Source: Nocardiopsis sp. YSL2
Lineage (GTDB): Bacteria; Actinomycetota; Actinomycetes; Streptosporangiales; Streptosporangiaceae
Direction: 5' to 3'
Length of the DNA: 64,000 nt
NCBI RefSeq assembly: GCF_030555055.1
Contig: NZ_JAMOAO010000001.1
Coordinates: 1,116,001 to 1,180,000 of the forward strand
Shown: one piece after another, positions 19,266 through 27,629 of the stretch
How positions within the stretch are numbered: the stretch's first letter is position 1
Layout of the letters: each line of letters begins with the position of its first letter
Position numbers and translations under genes: made by a program
Notes under the pieces: model-generated
Told to the model about the DNA's origin: nothing
Seen by the model: the letters and a program-made list of their open reading frames with translations, nothing else
The model's database searches: none

Positions 19266-20258
19266 ATGAGACACGTGGTCCTGTTGAGTACCGGAGGCAC
19301 CATCGCCACCACGGCGGGTGAGGCGGGTCTGGCGGTGAGCGTGGACGCCGAACGGCTCGCCGCCGCCGCGACCAAGGTCTGGGACCTGGAGGGCGTCCGC
19401 GTCGAGGCGATCGACGTGAACCGGATCATCAGTTCCGCGGCGTCCCTGGACGACATCATGGCGCTGGCCCGCGCCGTCGACGAGGCCGCCGCCCGCGCGG
19501 ACGGCGTGGTCGTGACCCACGGGACCGACTCCATGGAGGAGTCGGCGTTCCTCGTGGCCCTCACCCACCGCCACGAGGCACCGGTGGCCTTCACCGGCGC
19601 CCAGCGCTCCTTCGACGATCCGGCACCCGACGGCCCGCGCAACCTGGCCGCGGCGCTGCGCTGGGCCGCCGACCCGCGTGCGCGCGGAACCGGCGTCAGC
19701 GTGGTCTTCGGTGACACCGTGCTGCCCGCCGTGGGCACCCGCAAGGTGCACACGCTCGGGCTGAACGGTTTCGCCGCGCCGGGACGGGGCCCCGTCGCCG
19801 CCGTCGACGACACGGGGGTGCGGCCCTACGCCGTGGCCTCGGCCGCGCCCGCGCTGCTGTCGCCCGACACCGCCCTGCCCCGGGTGGACGTCATCGCCCA
19901 GTACCTGGGGGCGGACGCCACGGCGGTACGGGCGGCGGTCGCCGCGGGCGCCCGCGGCGTCGTGCTGGCGGCGTTCGGGGCGGGCAACGCCACACCCGAG
20001 GTGACGGCCGTGTGCCTGGAGCTGCTCGACGCCGGCACGCCGGTGGTCGTGGCCAGCCGCGTCGGTGCGGGCCCGGTGCGCGGCGTGTACGCGGGCGGGG
20101 GCGCGGACCTGGAGCGCGCGGGCGCGGTCTACGCGGGCGATCTCTCGCCCTGGCAGGCGCGGCTGCTGCTGGCGGCGGTACTGACCCACACCGACGGCTC
20201 ACCGGGTGCCGCCGCCCGGTGCCGCGACTGGCTCCGCGCGGTCGGTGCGCTGTCCTGA
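19266..20258 (+). CDS. L-asparaginase, type I/II fold
   Basis: A 330-residue asparaginase that hydrolyses asparagine to aspartate and ammonia. The first catalytic Thr9 is in LLSTGGTIATT; the second triad is Thr87-Asp88 in VTHGTDSMEE, and the Lys is in VGTRKVHTLG. No signal peptide is seen, so the enzyme is cytoplasmic. GAGGGAGG lies before the ATG. It stands alone between the BenE gene and a convergent nucleotidyltransferase-fold gene. Confidence 0.93.
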   Translation: MRHVVLLSTGGTIATTAGEAGLAVSVDAERLAAAATKVWDLEGVRVEAIDVNRIISSAASLDDIMALARAVDEAAARADGVVVTHGTDSMEESAFLVALTHRHEAPVAFTGAQRSFDDPAPDGPRNLAAALRWAADPRARGTGVSVVFGDTVLPAVGTRKVHTLGLNGFAAPGRGPVAAVDDTGVRPYAVASAAPALLSPDTALPRVDVIAQYLGADATAVRAAVAAGARGVVLAAFGAGNATPEVTAVCLELLDAGTPVVVASRVGAGPVRGVYAGGGADLERAGAVYAGDLSPWQARLLLAAVLTHTDGSPGAAARCRDWLRAVGALS

Positions 20259-20288
20259 GCCCCCGGGCAGGGCCCGGACCGCGCGGTC

Positions 20289-20314
20289 GGGTCCCGCCCC
20301 TGCGGGCGGGGCCC
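20289..20314. terminator. Bidirectional terminator hairpin
   Basis: GGGTCCCGCCC (20289-20299) pairs with GGGCGGGGCCC (20304-20314), 11 bp with one wobble and a 4-nt loop, between two convergent genes. Confidence 0.65.
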
Positions 20315-20327
20315 GCACTCCCGTTGC

Positions 20328-21074
20328 TCAGGCGGTGGCGAGGACCCGGCCGGTCTCGGCCACACCGAGCACCAGGTCCTGCGGGTCGGCGGTCATGCCC
20401 GCCACCACCAGGTCGATCTCCGTCAGCCCGGCGCGGGCGAGCAGTGTCGTGTCGTCGGTGACCCACTCCCCCCGTTCGGCGAGGACGGCGTGGGCCGTCT
20501 GGGCGGCGGCCTGGGCGACGAGTCCGGCGCACTGCGCGACCCGGCCGTGCGGAGCGTGGTGGTGCTCGGCGTGGGACAGCGTGGCCGCGGCCAGGCCGCG
20601 CCAGACGCCGGGCGCGGAGACGCGCAACGCCGCGGGGTACTCCGGCCGCGGCAGGTCGCCGACCAGCACCCGGCCCAGCGCCAGTTCGGCGACCACGCGG
20701 TAGGTGGGGACGCCCGCCAGGTGGAACATCAGCGGCTCGATCCCGAAGCGCCCCCGCTCGGCCTCGGCCACCTGGTGTTCCACGTCGTCCAGGTCGCGGT
20801 AGTGCACGTCCACCCTGCGGCCGTCCACACGCAGCCGCGCCCCGCCGTCGACGAGGCCCCCGCCCGCGGGCTCCGACACCTCGCCCCGCCAGTCCAGGTC
20901 GCGCAGGTCCCGGGGGTCGAAGGCGCCCCGGTGGTAGACGGCCAGGTCCCAGTGGCCGTCGGCCCGGTGGGCGCCCTGGGCACGCGAGCCGCCGAGGCTG
21001 ACCGCCCGCACCCCGGGCAGGGCCGAGAGCCGGTCGGCGGTCGCGGTCAGGAAGCGTTCGTCGTCGGTGGTCAT
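20328..21074 (-). CDS. Nucleotidyltransferase-fold protein
   Basis: A 248-residue protein with the Pol-beta/minimal nucleotidyltransferase signature: VSLGGSRAQGAHRADGHWDLAVY gives the GGS and the Asp of the metal-binding DxD/DxA element, followed by RVDVHYRDL with the third acid. Such proteins transfer NMP to antibiotics, proteins or RNA, or serve as toxins. A His-rich SHAEHHHAPHGR stretch lies in the C-terminal helical half. The ATG at 21074 (MTTDDERF) is chosen; the longer frame is Arg-rich shadow. No antitoxin-like partner (HEPN/MNT type) is adjacent. Confidence 0.75.
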   Translation of the reverse strand: MTTDDERFLTATADRLSALPGVRAVSLGGSRAQGAHRADGHWDLAVYHRGAFDPRDLRDLDWRGEVSEPAGGGLVDGGARLRVDGRRVDVHYRDLDDVEHQVAEAERGRFGIEPLMFHLAGVPTYRVVAELALGRVLVGDLPRPEYPAALRVSAPGVWRGLAAATLSHAEHHHAPHGRVAQCAGLVAQAAAQTAHAVLAERGEWVTDDTTLLARAGLTEIDLVVAGMTADPQDLVLGVAETGRVLATA

Positions 21075-21121
21075 GGCTCCATCATGCCGGGGGCGGCGGC
21101 GGGACCGGTCGGGTGACCGGC

Positions 21122-21146
21122 GGCCGCCCCGGGGACAGGGGCGGCC
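21122..21146 (-). terminator. Terminator downstream of the BCCT gene
   Basis: GGCCGCCCC (21122-21130) and GGGGCGGCC (21138-21146) form a perfect 9-bp stem with a 7-nt loop, 17 bp past the BCCT stop codon. Confidence 0.6.
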
Positions 21147-21162
21147 ACCCGCGCTCCCGGGG

Positions 21163-22809
21163 TCAGTCGGCGCGCTCGGGCCCCTGGCCCGGACCGCCCG
21201 CCGCCTCGTCCGTTCCGGCCGTCTCACCCGGACCGACCGACGGGTCGGTGGGCCCCGTGTGACTCGCCCCGTGGTAGGCCGTCCCCGCGAGCTCCTCCTG
21301 CCGCAGTGAGCGCACGAGGGCGAGCATCATGAGGAAGGCGATCACGAAGAACGGCAGCCCGAACACGATGATCGTCTCCGACAGCGCGTCCAACCCGTCC
21401 CTGCCCGTGGCGGTCAGCACGGTCGCCGCGACGACCCCCTCGGTCACGCCCCAGAACACCCGCTGACGGGTGGGCGTGGTGATCGAGCCCGAACACAGCA
21501 TGTCCACCACCAGCGACGCCGAGTCCGAGGAGGTGGTGAAGAAGATGATGACGATGACGATGCTGACCACCGACACCACGGTGGCGAGCGGATAGTGCGA
21601 CAGGAAGGCGAAGAGCGCCCCGGGGAGGTCCTCGTCGACCACGACCTCCTGCACGAGCCCGCCGCCCTGGTTCATCTGGATATCGAAGGCCGAGAGCCCG
21701 AACACGCTGAACCAGACGATGCTGAAGGCCGTGGGCAGCGCCAGCACGCCGAGCACGAACTCGCGGATGGTGCGTCCCTTGGAGATGCGCGCGATGAAGA
21801 TGCCCACGAACGGCGACCAGGTGATGGTCCACGCCCAGTAGAACACCGTCCACGAGCCCTGCCAGCCGGTGTTGCCGAAGGTGTCGTTCCAGAACGACAG
21901 CGGGACGAGCCACGACAGGTACACACCGGTGGTCTCGATGACACCCCTGGCCAGGTACAGCGAGGACCCCGCCAGGAAGACGAACGCGAGCAGCCCCACG
22001 GCCAGGACGATGTTGATCTGCGACAGCCACTTGATGCCGACGTCGAGACCGCTGACGACCGAGATCACCGCGATGGTGGTGACGACCGCGATGAGGATGA
22101 CCTGGTTGAGCCGGCTCTCCTCCACACCGAACAGCACGTTGAGGCCGCTGTTGATCTGCATGGTGCCCAGGCCGATGGTGACCGCGACGCCGAAGAGCGT
22201 GCCCAGCACGGCGATCACGTCGATCGTGCGGCCGATGGGGCCGTTGATGCGATCGCCGATCAGCGGGTGGAAGATCGAGCTCACCCGGAAGGGCAGCCCC
22301 TTGCGGTAGACGAAGTAGGCGAACGCCAGTCCCGGCAGACAGAAGATCGTCCACGTGTGCAGGCCGAAGTGGTAGAGCGTGAAGCCCATCGCCTGTTGGG
22401 CGGCCTGGACCGACTGCGGCTCGACGTTCTGCTGGGGCGGCTCGGCGAAGTGGCTGATGGGTTCGGCCACGCCCCAGAACATGAGGATGCTGCCGATGCC
22501 CGCGGCGAACAGCATGCAGAACCACGCCACGTTGCTGTACTCGGGGCGACTGTGCTGGTCCCCCAGCCGGACCCGGCCGAAGCGGCTGAGCGCGATCCAC
22601 ACCAGGAAGACGAGGAAGGTGGTCACGCCCAGGATGTAGAACCATCCCAGGCGGGACAGGATCCAGCCCGACGTGGCCCCGAAGACCAGGTCGACCGTGG
22701 ACGTGGAGAGGACCGACCACAGGACGAAGAAGAGGGTCAGCCCCGCGGCAGCGAAGAAAATGACCGGATTCGTCCGAAGACCCAGTGTTCGAGCGAGGTA
22801 TTCGAGCAT
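21163..22809 (-). CDS. BCCT-family (betaine/carnitine/choline) transporter
   Basis: A 548-residue, 12-segment secondary transporter related to BetP/OpuD. Family hallmarks are the glycine-rich FAAGIGSILMFWGVAEP stretch in TM3, the TM4 segment YHFGLHTWTIFCLPG and the TM8 segment FYWAWTITWSPFVG, followed by ARISKGRTIREF. Compared with BetP the aromatic cage is altered: Phe148 and Phe156 replace Trp and Tyr in TM4, and Thr328 replaces the second Trp of the TM8 WAWW motif, while Trp153 is kept. This suggests an altered substrate or affinity, still probably a quaternary-amine osmolyte. The C-terminal tail is acidic rather than basic. ATG 22809 is the most plausible start; no strong ribosome site is seen. 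Confidence 0.88.
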   Translation of the reverse strand: MLEYLARTLGLRTNPVIFFAAAGLTLFFVLWSVLSTSTVDLVFGATSGWILSRLGWFYILGVTTFLVFLVWIALSRFGRVRLGDQHSRPEYSNVAWFCMLFAAGIGSILMFWGVAEPISHFAEPPQQNVEPQSVQAAQQAMGFTLYHFGLHTWTIFCLPGLAFAYFVYRKGLPFRVSSIFHPLIGDRINGPIGRTIDVIAVLGTLFGVAVTIGLGTMQINSGLNVLFGVEESRLNQVILIAVVTTIAVISVVSGLDVGIKWLSQINIVLAVGLLAFVFLAGSSLYLARGVIETTGVYLSWLVPLSFWNDTFGNTGWQGSWTVFYWAWTITWSPFVGIFIARISKGRTIREFVLGVLALPTAFSIVWFSVFGLSAFDIQMNQGGGLVQEVVVDEDLPGALFAFLSHYPLATVVSVVSIVIVIIFFTTSSDSASLVVDMLCSGSITTPTRQRVFWGVTEGVVAATVLTATGRDGLDALSETIIVFGLPFFVIAFLMMLALVRSLRQEELAGTAYHGASHTGPTDPSVGPGETAGTDEAAGGPGQGPERAD

Positions 22810-23058
22810 GCCGTCTGCTTTCTGTGGAACGGTCTCCCGGGACAGGCTGGCGGACGCTGGAAGCGTCCTTCCCCAGAATCGCGGAGAGCACACGGAAATG
22901 TGCAGAGCGGCACGGCCTCGACGCCTTCTATCGCCGCGGAGAACGGCGACGATCGGCAACAACATGCACAACACGGACCATGACCCCCATCGACCCTGAC
23001 CCCTCGGGGACCTGCCCCGACCCGTCGGCGAACGGACCGAAGTGCCGCAGGGGAACCT

Positions 23059-23088
23059 CCCCGCCGGGCTCCCGCGAGCCCGGCGGGG
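23059..23088 (-). terminator. Second hairpin terminator after the aldo/keto reductase
   Basis: CCCCGCCGGGCTC (23059-23071) and GAGCCCGGCGGGG (23076-23088) make a perfect 13-bp stem with a 4-nt loop. Confidence 0.7.
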
Positions 23089-23112
23089 ACCGGCCGGGGC
23101 CCGCGAAGACGG

Positions 23113-23146
23113 GTGTCCCCGCACCGGGGATCCGGTACGGGGACAC
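23113..23146 (-). terminator. First hairpin terminator after the aldo/keto reductase
   Basis: The 15-base arms at 23113-23127 and 23132-23146 pair with one mismatch around a 4-nt loop, starting 14 bp past the stop codon. Two stems in series suggest efficient termination before the BCCT gene. Confidence 0.65.
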
Positions 23147-23160
23147 GCGGGGCCGAACAC

Positions 23161-23988
23161 TCAGCCGGTGTAGTCGAACGTGTCGGGGTCGGGGCCGATC
23201 CGGCCGCCGCGGTCCAGCGCGCTGATCGCGTCGACGTCCTCGGCGTCCAGCTCGAAGTCGAACACGTCGATGTTCTCCCGGATCCGCGACGGGGTCACGG
23301 ACTTGGGGATGACGACGTTGCCGAGCTGCAGGTGCCAGCGCAGCACCACCTGGGCCGCGGACTTGCCGTGCTTGTCCCCCAGCGAGGTCAGGACGGGGTC
23401 CTCCAGCAGGCCCTTGCCCTGGCCGAGCGGGCTCCAGGCCTCGGTCAGGAGCCCGTGCGCGGCATCGGCACGACGCATGTCCTCCTGGTTGAGGTAGGGG
23501 TGCAGCTCGATCTGGTTGAGGACGGGGACGACCTCGGTCTCGGCGACCAGCCGGTCCAGGGTGGAGCGGGTGAAGTTGGAGACACCGATCGAGCGGGCGC
23601 GGCCCTCGGAGCGGATCCGCTCCATCGCCTTCCACGTGTCCACGTACAGGTCCCGGGCGGGCAGCGGCCAGTGGATGAGGTAGAGGTCGACGTAGTCGAG
23701 GCCGAGGCGCTCCAGGCTGGCGTCGAAGGCCTTGAGCGTGGTGTCGTAGCCCTGGTCGCCGTTCCACAGCTTGGTGGTGAGGAACAGGTCGTCGCGGTCG
23801 ATCCCGCCGGCGGCGACGGCGCGGCCGACACCGGTCTCGTTGTCGTAGATACGGGCGGTGTCGATGCTGCGGTAACCGGCCTCCAGCGCGGTCTCCACCG
23901 CGCCCTGGGCCTGGTCGTCCGGCACCTGCCAGACACCGAACCCGAGTTGGGGCATGGTGTGGCCGTCGTTCAGCGTGACGTGCTGCAT
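23161..23988 (-). CDS. Aldo/keto reductase of the AKR5 (2,5-diketo-D-gluconate reductase) type
   Basis: A 275-residue NADPH-dependent reductase. Catalytic residues are Asp43 and Tyr48 in SIDTARIYDNE, Lys73 in FLTTKLWN and His106 in YLIHWPLP. The IPKSVTPSRIRENIDVFDFEL block is the AKR5 cofactor signature. These enzymes reduce keto-sugars and small aldehydes. It lies 70 bp downstream of, and on the same strand as, the quinone-type reductase gene, so the two may be co-transcribed under the divergent LysR regulator. A pair of hairpins follows its stop codon. Confidence 0.92.
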   Translation of the reverse strand: MQHVTLNDGHTMPQLGFGVWQVPDDQAQGAVETALEAGYRSIDTARIYDNETGVGRAVAAGGIDRDDLFLTTKLWNGDQGYDTTLKAFDASLERLGLDYVDLYLIHWPLPARDLYVDTWKAMERIRSEGRARSIGVSNFTRSTLDRLVAETEVVPVLNQIELHPYLNQEDMRRADAAHGLLTEAWSPLGQGKGLLEDPVLTSLGDKHGKSAAQVVLRWHLQLGNVVIPKSVTPSRIRENIDVFDFELDAEDVDAISALDRGGRIGPDPDTFDYTG

Positions 23989-24058
23989 GACTACCTTTCC
24001 GTGGTCACGGAGCGGGTGTGGGAGGCGGGGGGGTGCGCGGGGCCGGAACCCCGCGGGC

Positions 24059-25069
24059 TCAGGAGGTGAGGCGGACGAGCATCTTGCCGGTGTTGGCTCC
24101 GCGCATCATGTCGAGGAAGGCCCCGACGGCGTTGTCGATGCCCGGGACGACGGTCTCCTCGGAGCGGAGCCGGCCCTCGGCGATCCAGCCGGCGGCGCGC
24201 TCGGCGTACTCCGGGGCCAGGTGGCCGTGGTCGCCGACGAGGAAGCCGCGCAGGGTCAGGCGCTTGCCGATGGCGAGCGCGAGGTTGTCGGGGCCCGGCG
24301 TGGGCTCGGTCGCGTTGTACTGCGAGATCATGCCGCAGATGGCGATCCGGCCGTTCCTGCGCATGGCGTCGATGGCGGCGCGCAGGTGGTCGCCGCCCAC
24401 GTTGTCGAAGTAGACGTCGATGCCGTCGGGCGCGGCCTCGGCGAGCTGGCCCTCGAGGTCGCCCTCGCGGTAGTCGATCGCGGCGTCGAAGCCGAACTCC
24501 TCCAGCAGGCGGCGCTTCTTCTCCGGGCCGCCGGCCGAGCCGACGACGCGGGACGCGCCGAGCTGTCGCGCGATCTGTCCGGCGACGCTGCCGACCGCGC
24601 CGGCCGCACCGGAGACGAACACGACGTCGCCCTCCTTGACGTGGGCGATCTCGGTGAGCCCGGCGTAGGCGGTCAGGCCGGTCATGCCCAGCACGCCGAG
24701 GTAGGCCTCGGCCGGGGCGAGCGAGGTGTCCACGGGGCGCGCCGACGCGGCGTCCAGCAGCGCGTACTCGCGCCATCCCTGGAAGTGGGAGACCGTGGTG
24801 CCGACGGGGAGGTCGTCGCTGCCGGACTTGACCACGGTGCCCACCGCGCCGCCCTGCATCGGCTCGTTCAGGCCGAAGGGCGGGAGGTAGGACTTGACGT
24901 CGTTCATGCGCCCGCGCATGTAGGGGTCGACCGACATCCAGTCGTTGCGCACCAGGACCTGGCCCGGGCCGGGGTCGGTGACCTTCGTCTCGACCACCGC
25001 GAAGTCGCCGGTGTCGGGTTCGCCGACCGGACGCTTGACGAGGTGGACTTCCTTGCTGGATACGGGCAT
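24059..25069 (-). CDS. Zinc-independent MDR-family NADP oxidoreductase (leukotriene B4 dehydrogenase-like)
   Basis: A 336-residue medium-chain reductase. The N-terminal domain contains RNDWMSVDPYMRGRM, the family signature of NADPH-dependent alkenal/one oxidoreductases; the cofactor domain shows VSGAAGAVGSVAGQIA and the later IDVYFDNVGG. Zinc-binding Cys/His residues are absent. Members reduce alpha,beta-unsaturated ketones and quinones. The start ATG at 25069 is the first in the conserved region. The gene is divergent from a LysR regulator and precedes an aldo/keto reductase on the same strand, suggesting a carbonyl-detoxification unit. Confidence 0.9.
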   Translation of the reverse strand: MPVSSKEVHLVKRPVGEPDTGDFAVVETKVTDPGPGQVLVRNDWMSVDPYMRGRMNDVKSYLPPFGLNEPMQGGAVGTVVKSGSDDLPVGTTVSHFQGWREYALLDAASARPVDTSLAPAEAYLGVLGMTGLTAYAGLTEIAHVKEGDVVFVSGAAGAVGSVAGQIARQLGASRVVGSAGGPEKKRRLLEEFGFDAAIDYREGDLEGQLAEAAPDGIDVYFDNVGGDHLRAAIDAMRRNGRIAICGMISQYNATEPTPGPDNLALAIGKRLTLRGFLVGDHGHLAPEYAERAAGWIAEGRLRSEETVVPGIDNAVGAFLDMMRGANTGKMLVRLTS

Positions 25070-25164
25070 GTGTCGAACTCCGTCTGTTCGTGCGGTGGAG
25101 GCGCCGGCGTCCGTCACAGGGCTGGACGGCGGTATGCGCTCTCCGAGCCTAGCGCTCGTGGTCA

Positions 25165-25177
25165 TTGCGCCACGCAT
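25165..25177. promoter_or_regulatory. Candidate LysR-box dyad
   Basis: TTGCGCCACGCAT has TGCG/CGCA arms around a 3-bp centre in the 111-bp gap between the divergent LysR and reductase genes, just before the LysR start. Confidence 0.3.
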
Positions 25178-25180
25178 AGG

Positions 25181-26206
25181 ATGAGCAGCGTGAGCCATAA
25201 GTATTTCGATGGGTCCGTGGCACCGGCCACGCCGGCCGCCGAGCCCCATCCGGGCGGACCGCTCGACCTCCAACTGCTGCGGACCTTCCTGGCGGTGCAC
25301 CGGTCGGGTTCGTTCACGGCCGCAGCGCAGCTGTTGCGGCTGTCCCAGCCGACCGTCACCACCCAGATCCGTTCCCTGGAGAAGCGGCTCGGACACACCC
25401 TGTTCGAGCGGCTGCCGCGCGGTGTCTCCCCCACCGCGGACGCCAACGACCTCGCCGCCCGCGTGGCCGGCCCCCTGGACGCCCTGGAGGTGGCGGTCGG
25501 TTGGGACTTCGGCGCCCCCGCGGCGCCGCCCGCCCCGCTGCGCCTGGCCGGTCCGGCCGAGATGCTCAGCGCGCGGATCCTGCCCGCCCTCGCTCCTCTG
25601 GCGGAGGAGGGCGTGCGGTTGCGGGTCCGCTCCGGGCTCGCCGACGACCTGCTCGACGAGTTGCGCGCCGGCCGTCACGATCTGGTGGTGTCCTCGCTCC
25701 GCCCGCGCGGCCGCGCGCTGCGAGCCGAACCGCTGATGGACGAGGACTTCGTGCTGGTCGCGAACGGCGCCTGGGCGGAGCGGATCGGGTCACCGTGCGC
25801 CGACGCCGCGGCGCCGGAGGCGGCCAGGCGCGGCGCGGTCAAGCGCATCGAACGGCAGGGGCCCACGGCCCTGTGCGGCGTCCCGCTGGTGACCTACGCC
25901 GAGGACCTGCCCATCGTGCGGCGCTACTGGCGGCACGTGTTCGGCGTGCGCCTGGCCTACGAACCCGCGATCGTGGTCCCGGACCTGCGCGGGGTGCTGG
26001 CGGCGGTGGTCCACGGGGCGGGCGTGACGGTCCTGCCCCGCTACCTGTGCGAGGCCGAGCTGGCCGACGGCCGCCTGGTGGCGCTGCTGGAGCCGGAGGA
26101 CCCGCCGATCAACACCGGATACCTGGTCCGGCGGCCCGGCCCGGTGGACCACCCCCACCTGACGAGGGTGCACGACCTGCTCAAGAACGCCTCCCGCGAC
26201 TGGTAG
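25181..26206 (+). CDS. LysR-family transcriptional regulator
   Basis: A 341-residue regulator. After about 25 variable residues the helix-turn-helix reads LQLLRTFLAVHRSGSFTAAAQLLRLSQPTVTTQIRSLEKRLG, then FERLPRGVSPTADA. The remaining 220 residues form the two-lobed inducer domain. Start choice is open: ATG 25181 or the in-frame GTG 25190, which has AGGA 7 bases upstream. Divergent from the MDR reductase, which is its most likely target. It lacks part of the usual second-lobe hydrophobic motif but is otherwise standard. Confidence 0.9.
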   Translation: MSSVSHKYFDGSVAPATPAAEPHPGGPLDLQLLRTFLAVHRSGSFTAAAQLLRLSQPTVTTQIRSLEKRLGHTLFERLPRGVSPTADANDLAARVAGPLDALEVAVGWDFGAPAAPPAPLRLAGPAEMLSARILPALAPLAEEGVRLRVRSGLADDLLDELRAGRHDLVVSSLRPRGRALRAEPLMDEDFVLVANGAWAERIGSPCADAAAPEAARRGAVKRIERQGPTALCGVPLVTYAEDLPIVRRYWRHVFGVRLAYEPAIVVPDLRGVLAAVVHGAGVTVLPRYLCEAELADGRLVALLEPEDPPINTGYLVRRPGPVDHPHLTRVHDLLKNASRDW

Positions 26207-26261
26207 CCGCGCCCGCCGGCACACAGGCCGAACCAGGAGGCCCTGGTCCGGGTCCCATGGG

Positions 26262-27359
26262 ATGACGGGGCGGGCGGCGGGTGCCCGCACGGGAGGAGGC
26301 GCGGTGGACACGACGGGTTCGACGGACGGGCATCCGGGGGCGGCGTCGGGGGCACATCCCCGACCGGCCGAACGGCCCGGGGCGGTGTCGGGGACGCGTC
26401 CCCGGTTCGCGGTGGTGACGGTGGCGGTGTGGTCGGTGGCGGCCGGGTTCGCGGTGTTCACGCTGCTGCGGGCGGCGGGCCTGGAGCGGGGCTATCCGCT
26501 CGTTCCCCTGCTGGCCTTCACCCCCTACGTCCTGGCCGCCTCGCTCGTGGCCGTCATCGCGGCCGCGGTGCTGCGTCGGTGGGCGGCCCTGGCCGTCCTG
26601 GCGGTGGCGGCCGCCGTGCTCGCGGCGGCGGTCGTGCCGCGCGCCGTGCCGTCCGGCACCGCCTCGGCCGACGGGCCGACCGTGCGGATCCTGACCGTGA
26701 ACGCGCTGCGCGGCGGCGCCGACCCCGGGGCCGTGGTGGCGGCGGTGCGCGCACGGGACGTGGACGTGCTCGCGATCCAGGAGTCGACCCCGCAGATGCT
26801 CGCGCGGCTCTCCTCGGAGGGTCTGGACGACCTGCTGCCGCACGTGGTCGACCACTCGGCGCCCTCGGTGGAGGGGACCAGCGTCCACGCGGTCCACCCC
26901 CTGACGGACCTGGGCGACGCGGGCGAGGGCGTGCCGGCGTTCGCGATGCCGACCGCGCGGGTGGAGGTGCCGGAGTGGGACGGCGTGCTGGAGGTGACGG
27001 CGGTGCACCCGTATCCGCCCGTCGACGCGGACGTCACGGCCGACTGGCACGCGGGGCTGCGCGCACTGCCTCGGGCGCAGGACGGGAAGGCCCTGCGGAT
27101 CCTGGCCGGGGACTTCAACGCGACCCCGGACCACGCGGAGCTGCGCGCGGTGCTGGCCTCCGGCTACGTCGACGCGGCGTCGGTCAGGGGCGAGGGGCTC
27201 ACCGGAACCTGGCCGTCGTCCGGCCCGATCCCCAGAGTGGCGATCGACCACGTCCTGGTCGACTCCGCGATCGGTGTCGGCGACGTGGCGGTCGTACCGG
27301 TGGAGGGCACCGACCACCTCGGTGTGTTCGCTGAGGTCACCATCCCCGCGGGCCGTTAG
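26262..27359 (+). CDS. Membrane-anchored endonuclease/exonuclease/phosphatase-family protein
   Basis: A 365-residue protein. A hydrophilic head of about 45 residues is followed by three hydrophobic segments (about 48-68, 78-106 and 108-130), then an extracytoplasmic EEP domain from about residue 142. Catalytic-domain motifs visible are LTVNALRGG, IQES (metal-binding Glu), AGDFNATPDH (Asp/Asn) and AIDHVLVD (Asp-His), all intact. Such actinobacterial proteins are thought to be surface phosphodiesterases or nucleases. A decayed copy of its C-terminus lies directly downstream. Confidence 0.85.
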   Translation: MTGRAAGARTGGGAVDTTGSTDGHPGAASGAHPRPAERPGAVSGTRPRFAVVTVAVWSVAAGFAVFTLLRAAGLERGYPLVPLLAFTPYVLAASLVAVIAAAVLRRWAALAVLAVAAAVLAAAVVPRAVPSGTASADGPTVRILTVNALRGGADPGAVVAAVRARDVDVLAIQESTPQMLARLSSEGLDDLLPHVVDHSAPSVEGTSVHAVHPLTDLGDAGEGVPAFAMPTARVEVPEWDGVLEVTAVHPYPPVDADVTADWHAGLRALPRAQDGKALRILAGDFNATPDHAELRAVLASGYVDAASVRGEGLTGTWPSSGPIPRVAIDHVLVDSAIGVGDVAVVPVEGTDHLGVFAEVTIPAGR

Positions 27360-27412
27360 GGCGCGCACCCGTCCTCCGCTCCTCCGTCCCGGCGCCGCTG
27401 GGTCACGGCCCT

Positions 27413-27595
27413 GTGCGCCCTCGCCGCGACGGCCTGACGGGGACCTGGCCCGTGAACGGGCCTCCCCTGCCCCGCGTGGCGCTCGACCACGTCCTGGTCG
27501 ACACGCGGGCCGGGATCGAGGACTTCACCGCCGTGGATGTGGAGGGCACCACGCACCGGGCGCTGCTCGTGGAGATCTCCCTGCCCGGAGAGTGA
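27413..27595 (+). pseudogene. Truncated tandem copy of the EEP-domain protein
   Basis: The frame encodes about 60 residues in which GLTGTWPVNGPPLPRVALDH, a VLVDT segment and a VDVEGTTHRALLVEISLPGE end align with the last 55 residues of the upstream EEP protein (GLTGTWPSSGPIPRVAIDH ... VPVEGTDHLGVFAEV). Everything N-terminal is missing and only about 50 bp separate it from the intact gene. It is read as the remnant of a diverged tandem duplicate. Confidence 0.8.
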
Positions 27596-27629
27596 CCGTC
27601 ACACGGGTGCCAGGGTCTACCGTCGGCGC

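Larger units (their letters stand above)
22810..23160. other. Intergenic region with two strong hairpins
   Basis: 351 bp between two minus-strand genes. It holds the leader of the BCCT gene, in a less GC-rich stretch next to it, and two consecutive stem-loops close to the upstream aldo/keto reductase gene. No gene is recognised. Confidence 0.5.

Noticed and set aside
20328..21074. MNT/HEPN toxin-antitoxin pair
   Set aside because: The nucleotidyltransferase fold is present, but the protein is too long for an MNT antitoxin and no HEPN gene is adjacent.
21595..22983. 462-codon open frame antisense to the BCCT gene
   Set aside because: Shadow frame rich in Asp/Glu/Arg/His repeats with no hydrophobic core.
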